A DNA stretch of 64,000 bases, taken from Gnetum montanum. Taxonomy: Eukaryota > Streptophyta > Gnetopsida > Gnetales > Gnetaceae. Positions 24,541-38,168 of the stretch are shown here, piece by piece. The notes beneath the pieces are model-generated. The model made no database searches. It saw only the letters and a program-made list of their open reading frames with translations, and had not been told where the DNA came from. Position 1 is the stretch's first letter; the number at the start of each line of letters is the position of its first letter. Location: assembly GCA_015680685.1 (NCBI GenBank), contig MNCI01010507.1:78870-142869 (forward strand), in the 5' to 3' direction. The translations under genes and the position numbers were made by a program.

Positions 24541-27435
24541 ATGGCACTAAGATCAAAACAACTATAGGAGGGAGGACCATCTCAACAAAGGGAGAAGCAA
24601 CCCATAACTGAAAGGGGCTAGCAAGAACAAGCCTAGGAATAGGCAGAAGAAACCCATGTAATGGGACCTCTTTGGGAGAAGCTTGAAGTGGAATTCATTT
24701 GCTAGATTCCTGAGGAAGAGGTTACAACAGAACAATCACAACAAGAAGAGGCACCAGGGCCTGTACCAAGACTTGAAGTCACACTAACATAAGCCTACCT
24801 TGACACAATCAAACCCCGTGATGTTCAACACTTAGGTCTCTAAGAACTAAACTTCAAACCATTCTTAGAGCATGCTCCAGTGGAGGTAAAGACACAGTTG
24901 CAAATCTCTCCCATGTGGTCAATCATCACTTCTAGTGGGAAGTGGTACATGGAAGAGATGTACCTTTTTAGGAACAATAAAAGGGTAGGTTCCACTGTGA
25001 AGATCAAGGACATTTAGGTGTTCTACTTGGCTAAAGCCATTGGGTAGGCTCTTGGGTTTCTTGATTTTGGAACATAACTGGTAGAACTATCTATATAAAC
25101 TGATCCAAAGGCAAGAAAGAAGTGGCCGAATGGTGTTACAGGGTTGACCATAAGAAGTTTGATGTGCTCACATCGGTGGAGCATGTATATTTCAAGATAA
25201 CGACCTATCACCTCAATCGAATGGTGAGGCCTAGTAAGGTGACTACCTTTTCTACTTGAGCATGTGTTGCTCTAAGTAGGAAATTTCTAGTAAACCTTCC
25301 ATAATTAATCTATCTAGAGATAGAAAATCATTTCAAAAAGAATGAATGTGGAAGGAAAACCATGTCTTTCCCATGCCTTATTAGAAAAATTTGCAAAGGG
25401 TAGGGATAGTTTGCTACATCACAACATAATTAGGCATACTCTCATTACCTCATATTCTGAAATGATGAAAGATAAGACTTTTTTCATGTCTAAAGAAAAG
25501 GAGTAGCAACTGCCATCTCTACCTCACTCAAGAAACAATGTCAAAAGTCACCACTACCATAGAGCACCTACGTAAGATTTAAGAGCAACTCTTGCAACAG
25601 TAGGAGCAATGAGCAAGAATGAGTGGTGGGGATCCATCTATATATTAACCTTTGACAAGTCACCTTAATGAAGTGGCTCAAATAATTAGTCAGATGGAGG
25701 GAGGTGGATCAATATTTTTAGCCCGACGAATGTAGCTGCCTTCGAGATCAAATCCCAGTACCCAAGAGATGATGATGTCTCTCTCTCAACACCATTTATT
25801 CCCAGAAATCTTTAGACCGATATCATTGATTAAGGAAGATGTGATTACACCTCATCCAAATTCATCAATTGTAGAAATGTTGTTAAGACAAAGATGTCAA
25901 CTCCTTTCTAGTGAACTTGGAGGATGGTGAGGGGGCAACTATACTAGTGATGTGGCACCAAGGGTAGGAGACAACTATAGAAGTGGTTGCTGATAGAATT
26001 GCAGAAGCACTTAACGCACCTATAGCATTTATACTAGATGTATCTATACTTAGATATGTGTAGATGTTCACATGAAATTTTAATGGAAGATTGGGTGCAA
26101 CCTAGCATGAAGAGTTGCTAGATCGACAAGTGGGGACTAGGCAACTAATTCCAGACATCTTTGATTTTCCAGATAACATTACTACAACCCAACAGGAGCT
26201 TCTTGAAGTAAAGGGAAAATGTATCATCCTAGAAGAACAACTTGAAATGGATTAAGCACAAAACCAATGCCTGGCGGTGGAGGTTGCTGAATTACATGCC
26301 TATTTCACTTATCTTGCACTCCTCAACCTTATAATAACCAGAAATGAAGCTTTTTCATTACTTTACGAATAATTAAAACAAGTTGAGGAGGGAATGGTGA
26401 CGATCATCTTTAACCAATCTATAGTTGAAGTAAAGACCCATTTAGTTCAAAAGGACTTGGTTAAGATGTGCTACGAAAATGAAACATTGACCACAAAATA
26501 CCATCACCTACAAAATGTTGATGCATAAAAGCAACATATGCAAGAATTTATCCATCAACAGTAAGAAATTGGTAGCAAACAATCACAGTCTATTTATGGA
26601 GGAGTTTCATGGCTTATGCTAGAAATCTACCATTGAAATTGCTACTTGGAAAAATGAAGCTCTCAAATTTGAAAGAGCAAAGAATCACTACAAAGACCAC
26701 ATTGGCCTATAGAAAGAGGTGAATCAGAAACATATGTAAATGGCTAAGACAAAAGTAAATAAGGCCCTCCAGCAACTCCAGCAAGGAAGAGAGATGTGGT
26801 AGCCCATCATTGATGGGATAGATACCTACAACAAAGTGGAACACTTCAAGGAGTTGTAAATCAAAGAAATGATAGAATATATGGAACTAGCCAATGTCTG
26901 ATACACAAATTTGAAGATGCTGACTACTGGAAGGCCATGATCAGAACTTGAAAAGTAGGTGGCCAACTTGTACTTGTTGTATGAGGTAAAGTTTAAGCAC
27001 CACAAGGACACCAAGCAAAAGCTTGAGATGGAAAATTTTGAACTCAAAGTTCTCAAGGCATGATTTAGTGATCAATGGTCAACTACTGAGAACCTAGCTA
27101 GGAGAATGATTACTAGGAGCTACAAAATGCAATTAAGGTGTTCAACATCGAGTGCAAACAATTCATTGCCTAGTTTGTCAATGCTAAGATGTTGTTCCCA
27201 GCAATTCGTTGTCCTTGGGATGTGCCCATTTTGATCCACATTGGTGAAGTTGTGTCAACTTTATATGATCCTAGGAGTAAGGAGGAGAAAATGAAAGCAC
27301 TGCTAGATGCTTTTTATCCTCCACTAGAGGTTGTTGTAGTAGCTAGAGAGCCACAATAGCCTCAACTACCAGATGGGCTTGAAGCTAGAGAAGGTCTATT
27401 AGAGCCTCAAGAGGCTCCACTGCCTAGGATTGTAT
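24541..27435 (+). pseudogene. ORF3 of A2
   Basis: ATG follows directly after the predicted splice acceptor. The plant-transposon-type segment (MSFPCLIRKI-like) is near 25360-25395. A long charged, Gln-rich coiled-coil region runs about 25700-27150. The conserved tail (WDVPILIHIGE-type, then DPRSKEEKMKALLDAF) lies near 27215-27315. Stops are frequent. The role is unknown; it occupies the place of the env-like gene of Athila elements, but no membrane segment was recognised. Confidence 0.65.
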
Positions 27436-27633
27436 GATATTTTTAAATTGTCTACATGCCATTAGAGGATGTGTTGTCTAATTCTTGTTTGTGTTCAATT
27501 TTTTGTTATGAACACCACAATTTGTAATTTTGTTGATTCATAGAGCTAGGCACTTAGTTTTGTTATGTTATGTGCTAGTCAATAATCCCATACTTCCTAA
27601 TTTTATAAAGAACTTGAGGAAGAGTTTTCATTT

Positions 27634-27646
27634 ATTCATGGTGGTA
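27634..27646 (+). other. Polypurine tract of A2
   Basis: ATTCATGGTGGTA precedes the LTR start. It is one transversion away from the GGGGGTA form of the other copies. Confidence 0.6.
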
Positions 27647-28518
27647 AGATGCATCATGGATTGGCTACTTTGACAAGGCCTTGTTGACTCATCCGCATTA
27701 ACTAGGCATCGTTGATGCATCATTTGATGCATTGACGTGGCCCCGTCGATGTAGAATTTGTTATTACCTATAAATACATGTCAACCTACCGTGTTTAGGT
27801 AGCATTTTTTCATAGTTGTAGTGAAGATCTTGTAGGTTTCATATTTAAGAGTTAGAATATTTTCCTAAGTTTCTGGAGTAGAAGTCATTCAGTGAATGGA
27901 TCTTTATTTGATCATTGTTGTACTTGAGCACAATAGTGTATGCAACAATAAAGATGAGCTTCTTGATAAACCTTATAGCATTCTAGATAGTTTAAATGTT
28001 TTATTCATGCATTTAATTTTTTTAGTTATTTATTCAATGCTAAGTTAATTAAGTAATTAAGCGAGATAAGTTAAATAGTGATTAAGTAAACACATAAGTA
28101 CGACTACTTCAAGCATGTGTATGACATTTAGTAATTCAAGTAGCGCTTAATGCTTTAGCAATGTTATACATGTTTAGGATGTGTATGACAAGTAGGATTG
28201 GATACTTATGTTAGGACTATTTGAGAAATAGTTAGTCCATTAGATTAAAGTAGATATTAAGTTACTTCATTTTCTATATAGTTTATTTCAAGCACAAAAA
28301 TCATAAAATAGAAAATGATAAAAATCATGTGCCTCAATTACACTTAAACCATACCCTTGAGTTTCACAAGTGTATTTGGGAAGACAACGAATGTCCTTAA
28401 CATCCAATTTACTTCTTAGAGAATTAGTGCACTATAGGATCTATAGAATTTGATCAAATTGTGCGTGAACACTTTGTGATTTATATAGTTGAGCATAGGG
28501 GTACCTCGCTGCTCATCA
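27647..28518 (+). repeat. 3' LTR of A2
   Basis: Starts AGATGCATCATGG (the first base changed from T) and ends CTCATCA, 872 bases. CAAGGCCTTG palindrome at 27674-27683, TATAAATA at 27769-27776, AATAAA at 27947-27952. Confidence 0.8.
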
Positions 28519-28880
28519 ACTACATAGTCACTATATTTATTCTTCATTAGAAAGTTAAAGCCATTTACCGAATTCAACTCTATGTTTTGCTAATTATCCA
28601 TAGTAAATGATGAAAAATATATTTTTCCTTGAATTAAGGCTTCCTATAATACTATTCTAAGTATATTTTTTTGCTTCTACATTTTCCCAAAGTTTTAGAA
28701 ATATTGCTAGTTTCACCAATTTGTAACTTTGCTAGATTATAATAAAAAACATTCTCTTAAATATTCCATTCATTAAGTCATAGAACTTCATTATGAAATC
28801 ATACTTTATCTTGGGTTTCCATCTTTACTCTTTTGGAGGATTTATTGAATGAGGATTCATAAAGAGTATAGAATATAAGC
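28519..28880. other. AT-rich non-coding flank
   Basis: No coding potential and no match seen to the retroelements in the window. It may be the old target DNA of A2. Confidence 0.5.
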
Positions 28881-29631
28881 NNNNNNNNNNNNNNNNNNNN
28901 NNNNNNNNNNNNNNNNNNNNNNNNNNNNNNNNNNNNNNNNNNNNNNNNNNNNNNNNNNNNNNNNNNNNNNNNNNNNNNNNNNNNNNNNNNNNNNNNNNNN
29001 NNNNNNNNNNNNNNNNNNNNNNNNNNNNNNNNNNNNNNNNNNNNNNNNNNNNNNNNNNNNNNNNNNNNNNNNNNNNNNNNNNNNNNNNNNNNNNNNNNNN
29101 NNNNNNNNNNNNNNNNNNNNNNNNNNNNNNNNNNNNNNNNNNNNNNNNNNNNNNNNNNNNNNNNNNNNNNNNNNNNNNNNNNNNNNNNNNNNNNNNNNNN
29201 NNNNNNNNNNNNNNNNNNNNNNNNNNNNNNNNNNNNNNNNNNNNNNNNNNNNNNNNNNNNNNNNNNNNNNNNNNNNNNNNNNNNNNNNNNNNNNNNNNNN
29301 NNNNNNNNNNNNNNNNNNNNNNNNNNNNNNNNNNNNNNNNNNNNNNNNNNNNNNNNNNNNNNNNNNNNNNNNNNNNNNNNNNNNNNNNNNNNNNNNNNNN
29401 NNNNNNNNNNNNNNNNNNNNNNNNNNNNNNNNNNNNNNNNNNNNNNNNNNNNNNNNNNNNNNNNNNNNNNNNNNNNNNNNNNNNNNNNNNNNNNNNNNNN
29501 NNNNNNNNNNNNNNNNNNNNNNNNNNNNNNNNNNNNNNNNNNNNNNNNNNNNNNNNNNNNNNNNNNNNNNNNNNNNNNNNNNNNNNNNNNNNNNNNNNNN
29601 NNNNNNNNNNNNNNNNNNNNNAAAGTGGGAC
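28881..29631. other. Assembly gap (751 N)
   Basis: A run of N. It hides at least the 5' part of the A3 5' LTR, about 600 bases if that LTR is full length. Confidence 0.99.
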
Positions 29632-29941
29632 CAGATACTTATGTTAGGACTAGTTAAGTAGTTAAATTAAATTAGTGATTAAATTACTTCATTTCTCTAT
29701 TTTAAAGTACTAGGAGCATAAAACATAAAATAATAAAAATCATATGCCTTGATTACACTTAATCATACTTTTGTGTATCACAAGTGTAATTGAAAACACA
29801 ACAAATGACTATTAGGGCAAAGTTCACTTCCTAGAATACTAGTGTACCAGAAGACATAGAGTCCACAGAATTTGACCAGATTGCACGTGAATGCTTCGTG
29901 ATTTGTATGGTTGGGCATAGGGGTATATCAATTACTCATCA
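29632..29941 (+). repeat. 5' LTR of A3 (3' part only)
   Basis: Ends ATTACTCATCA, followed by a PBS. It is similar over its whole visible length to the last ~310 bases of the A1 3' LTR. The rest is in the gap. Confidence 0.75.
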
Positions 29942-29942
29942 T

Positions 29943-29960
29943 TAGCACCATTGTCAAGGA
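29943..29960 (+). other. Primer binding site of A3 (tRNA-Asp type)
   Basis: TAGCACCATTGTCAAGGA, a decayed form of TGGCGCCGTTGCCGGGGA, placed one base after the LTR. Confidence 0.65.
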
Positions 29961-30095
29961 CTCTTGTTGTTTGAAATGTGCACTATCTAGGTTTAGTGGA
30001 CATCATTAACATCGATGGACAAGCCCTAAGGTCAAAATCATTATCACAAATAATATAATCACATACGCACATTGATATCCTACTTGTATTGCAAA

Positions 30096-32100
30096 ATGTC
30101 TTCTTATCATAGGTGTGATCATCCTAAACCACTGGTTCCTCAAGAATGCAAGGTGGTGTATACTCATCCAGATAAGTATGTACCTAACTTCACCTTCATC
30201 CTACATCAGGATGAACAACTATGATGGCGTGATATGGAAGGAAACATTGTAATGTCTTCCTATTGATCTATGCCCATGATGCTGCTTCAAACTCTTATGA
30301 GATTGGGCATCCAAGATCTTTAAGAGGAGTATGTTATGCATGATTATGTCTACTAGGACTACCATCCCATTGAAACACAATGCAAGAGAGATCGGCACTA
30401 GGAAAAGCACCATGAGTTTGTGAATGGGAAACGATTCAGAAATCCCTTGTTCTTGCTAAACTAAAATGATAATGAGGATCCTCCATTTGGGGTCTCTCAA
30501 CATGAAGATTCTCCATCCCTTGTTATTGATGATGGGAGTGTGGCCTTCAATCTATAGTTCATTATCAACAATCCAGGTTTAGGTAAATATGGTAGCCAAT
30601 GCAGGGGCTCAGAAAAGCATCAAGAGGATAGGAAAACCAACAAATGTGGCCATGACAACCAAAGAGGAGTTGCAAGATACCATGATGGTGGTAGTCCTCC
30701 TCCTTCTTTGTCCTCTTCATATGCATCTTTTTCTTCCTCTTCTAGTTCTGACAAAAGCTGCAGAAAGAATAATCATAATAGAGGTGAACAACAAGATAAT
30801 AATGATGATCACTAGGCCCACCATGACCAAAGGGGTAGCAAAGGACTTCATCGACATCATTGAAATAATGATGATGATGAGGCTTTGATGGCAACTCAAA
30901 GCATGTTAAATATTATAGAGGTTGTAAAACTTCCAACCAAGCATGTGAAATATAGTTGAATTAGGCTACTTGATATGAATAATATTTCTAGATTTGAGGG
31001 GGGATATAAATCTAATCTACAAACACATCTTCAAGCTTTTCACGATGCTTGTGCCTTAAAAAATATCAAAAATGATTTGTAGAAACTGAAGCTATTTCAT
31101 AGGACACTCATTAAGGAAGCAGAAAGCTAGTACCAGTTCTTGGAGCCAAAATCCATCCACATGTGGAGTATAATGCTAAAGCTATTTAATGATAAGTATC
31201 ATATGTACTTCAGAGTTTCTAATTTGAGAAGGTAGATCCAAATATGGAAGCAAGAAAACCATGAATCCTTGGATGCCACCATGGGCAAATATTATTCTCT
31301 CATACATCAATGCCCTAGCCATGGTTATTCTCAATGGGAACAACTTTACCATATCATAGATGGACTTAGATTAGAAACAAAGAGAACTCTTGGTGTTTAT
31401 GCCCAAAGGAGACTATCAAAACTTAGATCCCATAAAATTCAAAAGCTAACTAAGTAGGTAGTAAAAGAAGAAGGAGAGTTGAGGAAATGCAAAAGTGTAG
31501 AGAAATACAACAAGGATCCTTCCATTAGAAAGAGGGAGGTTCGATTTTGTGATAGTGAGGAAAAATCATCACTTGATGAGATGGTAAATAGAAAGACCTT
31601 GCCAATCCACAAAAATATGTCCAAAATATTGACCAAGGTGGATAAAATTTGGGATTTGTTGGATGAAAAATTCTAAATTGCTTTGAAAATCATTGAAGAA
31701 TCAAGAGAGCAAAGTAGTGATCATAATCATAGGAGGCAAAAAGAAGTTGAATGTACCTACAAAAGGGGTAAATAGAAAGACCTTGCCAATCCAAAAATCT
31801 ATGTCTAAAATTTTAACCAAGGTGGATAAAATGTGGGATTCATTGGATGAAAAATTCAGAACTACTCTAAAAATCACCAAGAATCAAGAGAGCAGAGTAG
31901 TGATTGTAACTGCAGGAGGAAAAAAGAACTTGAACATGCTTACAAAAGGGGTAAGGGCAAGATTGCTATAGTAGATGAAGTTGTAAAAACTAAATCAAAT
32001 GATGATGGTGGGTATGAAATCTGCTAATATGAACATCCTAAGGGATGTTGCCTCACCTTATCACACTTATAGGAGTCTAGGGTGTAAGATCTAAATCCAT
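30096..32100 (+). pseudogene. gag of A3, with internal duplication
   Basis: Starts MSSYHRCDHPKP. The core is at about 30960-31430 (LDMNNISRFEGGYKSNLQ; FNDKYHMYFRVSNLRR), with an open block at 31269-31457. A 184-base tandem duplication (31583-31766 and 31767-31950) repeats the NRKTLPI...LTKVDK...LDEKF segment. The knuckle remnant (EIC-x-YEHPKGCC) is near 32013-32055. Stops break it. Confidence 0.7.
31583..31950 (+). repeat. ~184-base tandem duplication in A3 gag
   Basis: Both units start GGTAAATAGAAAGACCTTGC and end in ACAAAAGG. They differ at many positions, so the duplication is not recent. A1, A2 and A4 have one unit. Confidence 0.7.
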
Positions 32101-32749
32101 GACTAGCAGAAAGGTAAACACCCAAAAGAGTACCTTATCCTTAAGGAAATACCAGGTAGTTTCATTAGCAATAACAATATTATCCAAGTGGAACTCCATT
32201 GAAATTGTATGAGCAATATCAATAGTGGCACCAACCAAAGTCGTGGGGGATGCCACAACCAAGGCAGAAACACCCTTATAGTCATCTAGATCCATATGGG
32301 TATTATGTTTAGTAACCCTTATCTCCACGTGAATCTTCTAGTCATGTTTCTCCTTTCCAACATTACTACCATCCTCTCAAATATTATAGAGCTCATTCTC
32401 GACATTCTAGAAGGAATGCCACATTTTATACTTATCCTTCTCTTGTTTTTATACTTTTTCCTCTTCCTTCAATGCAACTACCCCTTGCTTCATTTATGTA
32501 GGGTGAACTTCCAACCCAACCATAGCAATGTAATGCTATCGGGGCTATCAATCTACAACTAGTTCATCAATCGAGGGGTTTGGAATCTCATGCTCATAAA
32601 ATATCATTCTTCTAAACCAAAAGCCCTATTAAGCCCTCACAAAATCAAGCAGTTAGTCACCCTACTCCTAGCTCATCCACTACAAACCATTCCATCGAGT
32701 CCCCTTCAAACCAAATGTAGCCCAAAATTCATATTGTTATGCTCACTTG
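32101..32749 (+). pseudogene. Gag-protease linker of A3
   Basis: Degenerate linker remnant, as in the other copies. No motif is visible. Confidence 0.4.
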
Positions 32750-35700
32750 TGTCATATTTGATTAGATCCGAGCTAGCAACCTTCCCAAAAAATTAGCTAA
32801 TCCTAGAAATCCTTTTGTCTATTTATAGATTGATAGAAATGAACGATGTAAAGCTCTTCTTGATTCAAGTTCCAGTGTGAACTTGATTTCTCATGAGATG
32901 TATACTTTTTGGAACTTGTCGCCTCTCAAGAAGAGCAATATAAGATTGGAATTGGTAGACTAGTTTATCACTATTTCATTGGAATTAGTCAAAGACATTA
33001 TGACCACTATCTGTGGGTGGTCTTATCTTGCTGATTTCCTCGTAATCAAGGTTGAAAACTACAAGGAGGACTTCCCAATCATCATGGGAAGGGCATGGTT
33101 AAGCACTATTGATGCAAGAATGGGCATAAGAGATTTATCCTTGGAGATATCTAAGGAAAATGCATTTGGCAAGATCAAGAAGAGACGAGTTTCATACATC
33201 GCATATAGTGATATAGGGTGAAATTACGTGCAAAAAATCTAGTTCATGACATGAGAATCTATTTATGTATGTAAGAAATGTGCACATGAGGTAGATATAT
33301 AAAGGTGTCTGTACATAGCAACCATAAAACAAGAGGATACTAGGTGGTTGACCACTAATTCTAACAATAACACAATGTGCATGGAACCTACTGAGAGCCT
33401 AACATGTGCTTATGTTGTAGGAATGAATGAACTAAAGCAAGGTCATCATCAACTCTCTAATGATGAAAATGCTGATACCAATTGGGAAGAGTTAGAGATC
33501 CCTAAGAATTTTAAACAAGAGCCCCTAGAGTTGAAAACTCTACATGCTGGCCTAGAATATGCATTCTTTAAAAATGGTAAGATAGTCATACTCAATGCCA
33601 AACCTACTCTTGAATAGAAAGAAAAACTATTGAAGGTGGTCAGCAAATGGCCAACAACCTTTCCTTGGTCATATCTTGAACTCACTAGAATTGATCCACA
33701 AATATGCCACCATCTTATTTATACTAATCCATCCATGAAGCCAAGGAGGCAACCACAACAACAATTGAATCCAAAATTGAAGAAAATTATCAAAGAGGAG
33801 ATGGAGCGACTCCTTAAGGTAAGATTCATCTACCCCATTGCAGATAGCAAGTGGGTTAGTTCACTCATCATAGTGCTAAAGAGAGGTGGCAAATGGTGGA
33901 TTTGTATCAACTTTAGGCTGTTAAACATGGCAACATTCAAAGATCATTTTCCATTGCCATTTGTTAATTAGGTATTGGACACCATATTTGGGCATTTCTA
34001 TTATAGTTTTCTATATGGTTATAGTGGTTATAACCAAATCCAAATTACACTAGAAGATTAGGCAAAAACAAAATTCATGAGTCCATGGAGGACCTTTGCA
34101 TATCACAAGATGCCTTTTGGTTTGTGTAATGCTCTTGCCACTTTTCAACATCTGGTCTTAAGCATCTTTTAGTAACAAATAGGTAGTGGAGTGGAAGTCT
34201 TCATAAAATACTTATTCACTTATGGTGCTACATTCAAGCAAGCCTTAGACCACCTTGAGCAAGTACTTAAAAGATGTATGGAAATAAATTTGCAGCTCAA
34301 TTGGCAAAAGAGCCATCTCATGGTTCAAAAGGGCATTATATTGGGACACCAAATTTTGTAGGAAGGGATTGAGGTAGACCCTAAAAAGATAAGGATCATC
34401 CAAGGAATCACTCGTCAACTAGAAACTATCAAAGATGTTTGGTCATTTCTTGAACACACTGGCTAATACTAATGATTCATAGAGAATTTCTCTAAGATCA
34501 TGAAACCATTGGTTAAGCTAACAAAGAAAGATGCTCTCTTCATCTAAACCAAGTAATGTGAAAATGCATTCCAAAGCCTTAACTAGAAGCTCATAGAGAC
34601 TCCAATTCTACGAGTAGTTGACTAGTCCAAACCATTGCATATAATGATAGATGCATCTAATTATGTTGTCAGAGTCATGCTTACACAGTTGGACAATAAG
34701 AAATGTCCATATTACATCCACTATGCAAGTCGAAGCATTGTGGATGCACAACTAAATTACCCCACCATAGAAAAAGAATTAATGGCAGTGATGTATGCTT
34801 TGGAAAATTTCAAGCATTATGTGCTTGGATATAAAGTGTTTGTGCACATGGATCACGGTGCCATCCGCTTCTTCATGAACAAGCCAATGGTGAGCCCCTG
34901 TGTCATACGGTGGCTAGTGATCTTGCAGGAATTCAATCTTACAATGGTAGATCGAAAGGGGACTGAGAATGCAATTGTTGATTACTTGTCTTGGTTACAA
35001 TGGAATAACAAAGAGGAGAAGATCCTACTCTTTGATCAATTTCCTAATGAACTCCTCTTTATTGATGCAAAAAATGAGCACACACCCATAAAACCAAAAT
35101 GGTATGATGGCATCATCACTTGTCTAGACCACAAGATCCAGACCAAAAGAAGAAATAATAGTTTCTTCATTGGGCTAAGCACTTCATGGAAATCAATGGA
35201 CACCTTTACAAGGTGTGTGTTGATGGTCTTATTCGTTGGTGTGTACCTAATGTAGATCAATTATGTGTTCTCCAGGATGCTCATGAGGGGGCCACTATGC
35301 TAGGAGACACACAGCCATAAAAAAAATTGATGGTAGGATACTATTGGCCCACAATCTTCAAGGATGCCCACCAATTTGTCCAATCCTATGAGTGCTTCCA
35401 ACAAGCTAATGTGATGACTACATGAATGGAGGGTCCTTAATAGTGGATTCAACTACTAGAACCCTTTGATATATTAGGCATAGGTTTCATGGGTAACATC
35501 ACATCCATGTCTAATGGGAACGCATATATAATTTTCATCATTGACTATTGTACCAAATGGGTAGAAGCAGTAGCCATCATCAACTATACATCATCCACTG
35601 CTACTTAATTTGTAAAAATAAATAAATTTGTGAATAGGTTTGGGGTGCTACATGCACTAATTTTTGATAATGGAACCCACTTTATAGGTGCCACTTTTCA

Positions 35701-36360
35701 AAACATCATGTAATGCTTAGGGGTTGAAAATAAATTAATAACACCCTATCACCGCCAAGCCAATAGTCAAGCAAAAGTGACTAACTAGGAGATTACAATG
35801 ATTCTAACAAGAACTATTAGCAAATATAAGAGAAACTAGAGAAAAAAATTCAGTGATTTCCTTTGGGCCCACCAGTTAACATGGAAACTCCCTATTGACT
35901 ACTCTCCTTACAAGATAGTGCATGGAAAAATTCCAATGCTCCCAATTCAATCCAAGCTTCGTCCACTCTCAATAGCTTGTGACTTGGATCTTAACCTTAG
36001 TTCAGCACAAAAAGAAAGATTGATCAACCTCAATATACTAGATGAAAATTGATTGGCAGCCATATCTTTGAATGAAATGCACAAGGCATTTAACATACAA
36101 TGCCATGATCTTAGAATATGAAAAGTAAAATTTCAACTAGGAGATAAAGTTCTCTACTATAATCCCACACATGTACCTCAAAAAATTGAATTCCAAATGT
36201 TGTGGAAGGGGCCTTATATAATTGATGAAACCTTTTCTTCTGGGGCCATGATCATATACAAACCTAAAAGCCCAAACCAAAAGCAGTTGGTCAACATCCA
36301 ACAAATAAAGCCTTTCCACAAGCCCAAGTAAGCCAGTGCAACAAATACCTCAATGGATAG
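32750..36360 (+). pseudogene. pol of A3: protease, RT, RNase H, integrase
   Basis: Protease spans about 32780-33220, with DSG changed to DSS near 32861 and an open block at 32979-33221. The pre-RT and early RT regions are open at 33348-33617 and 33630-33971 (GGKWWICINFRLLNMATF). The RT catalytic FMDD has become FIKY near 34198-34212. RNase H is unusually well kept within an open block at 34635-35255: MIDASNY, EKELMAV, MDHGAIRF, and WLVILQEFNLTMVDRKGT, AIVDYLSWL. Integrase spans about 35200-36100. The first Asp is Gly (GIGFMG), the second is kept (FDNGTHF, near 35657), and the Glu is Lys. Non-functional. Confidence 0.8.
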
Positions 36361-37980
36361 GCAACCACACTCAATTTTTTGGATCTCCTCCTTTTGACTT
36401 AGTTGTGGGGTAGATGGTCATCCATGCTAATCATATAAGTGGCTTCTCAGTTTTTCAATTTTTTGTTTCACATTTTTTTGCTAATTATTTATTTTACACC
36501 TTTTTGATTTTTAAAACTTTTTCCTATTTTACACCATTTTTGTTTTACACCATCGTTAGTACATTTAAATTTTTCTTAAATATTTTACACTTTCTAATAT
36601 ATTTTACTTTATTTTAGTATGATTTTCTAATTTTTGTTAATAAACGTGCTTTGTGTGAATAGGACAAAGTGGTGTTGTAGCTATTACTAATGGTGGTTTG
36701 TGCTTAATGTTTTGTTTGCTAATGTCTGATTTTTATTTTTGAATTTTTGTATCAATAGCTAAGACATGGTTTCTTTTTCAAGGAATAGGCAATGAGTCCA
36801 TGACATCCACGCATCCATAAACTCTATGGTTTTCCTTGTTTTGGAAATATGAGGTCCCTTTCATTAAATAAAATTTTAATAAATTTATGACTTTGTTAGT
36901 TTCTAGAATTGGGAAGGATTGAAAGGTTTGCAGAGGATGTGACTTTAAGGGGACTCAATACTCTTTGTACTCTTCTACTTGCTCAGGTTCATGAGTGTTT
37001 TCATAGACTTCTTGCCATTTTGTGTTCACCAATAATAGGAAATTGAAAAAAGTCTTTGCATGGTGTGGTTCCCATTCAAGAAAAAAAAAACAAAAAAATA
37101 AAATAAAAACAAAATTAGAAAACAAAAGAAACAACAAGATGGAAATTCAAAGCACATCCCTTAGACAAATAAATAGGTTACAAGAATTGGTTATAGAACT
37201 AGAAAGACATGTTACCCATGCTTAAAGGTCCCATCTAACTAAGATTCACTCTCACTTCCTACTTCGTTTTTCTTCTCCCTATAAAATAGTGCTTGTTCTA
37301 TGGGAATACTCTTATGTCTTAAGGTAGTGGATCAGTCTTAGAGTGGTGATGCGAAGTCATTGAAAGCGATTGGTTTTGGTCTAGACTAAGGATGGATCTT
37401 ATCAGGTCATTTAAACAAAAATCCATAAGAAACTTTTTATGACCTCAATTTGGAATTCCATTCCACCTTCTCCATCATCCATCTATGTTATCTATAACTC
37501 ACCTTACTACCAGTGTCTATGTTCTTAATTTGCTAACTTTGTATGATGTACTTGAATTCTTTGATGGGATCTTTTGAGTTTTGGTCCTTAACTTCTATCA
37601 ACCATTAATTGTCTATGGGGACAACAGACTCTTTAGGTTGAGGTTATGTAAGGGCAAATAGGGCATGTGCTTGCTATGGGGAGAACCCACTTGCATATCT
37701 CTTTGTTGGGTTCACTAAGCACCTTATCCTTAAGCATTCTTACAATTATAATCTTCCATACACCCATCTTTTGCATCCAACCATGTGCTCCTTTACATAT
37801 TTTGTTGAATGCACACATTCTCCATCAAATTTTTTCAACTTTTAGCCTTTCAAAGACCCTCTTCAATGATTTCATCATATTCTTAGCTTTTTTGAAACTT
37901 CATGGATTCCAAATTCATTTAAAAATTCCTTGTATTTTTTGAGATATTCATATTTGAAAATTTTGTTTATAGACCTCGTA
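36361..37980 (+). other. Pol-ORF3 spacer of A3
   Basis: Non-coding and alignable with other spacers. A decayed PPT-like motif (AGTTGTGGGGTAGATGG) is near 36401-36417, and an A-rich-loop inverted repeat is at 37062-37159. Confidence 0.6.
37062..37159 (+). repeat. A-rich-loop hairpin in A3 spacer
   Basis: Arms GGTGTGGTTCCCAT and GATGGAAATTCAAAGCACATCC flank a ~60-base A-rich loop. Confidence 0.5.
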
Positions 37981-38066
37981 AACGGGGCCCCATCAACAGA
38001 GGCCATGTGTATACAAGGCCTCATATATGTGACCTTAGCAACGTAGTGCAAAAATAGTATAAATAT
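37981..38066 (+). promoter_or_regulatory. Internal promoter-like block upstream of A3 ORF3
   Basis: Palindrome GGGGCCCC at 37984-37991, GAGGCC and AAGGCCTC units near 38000-38020, then TATAAATA at 38058-38065. It is followed by the same GCATGACCCC string that follows the A1 internal TATA box. Promoter role is inferred. Confidence 0.5.
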
Positions 38067-38168
38067 GCATGACCCCCCTTAGAAATGTTCACATTTTCTC
38101 ACAAATGCCAAGGGAGTTTTTCAAATTTTCAAAGCCCAGAACCTTCCAAAGCCCTATAGCTACTGGAG

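Larger units (their letters stand above)
15952..28518 (+). mobile_element. Athila-like LTR retrotransposon copy A2 (5' LTR truncated)
   Basis: Complete in layout apart from a 5' LTR that lacks its U3 and R parts: PBS, gag, pol, spacer, internal promoter block, ORF3, PPT, 3' LTR. The truncated 5' LTR (15952-16328) matches the last ~370 bases of its own 3' LTR (28150-28518) better than the adjoining A1 LTR. Its left edge is the A1 LTR end, so a deletion has removed the boundary and no target duplication can be checked. Confidence 0.8.
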
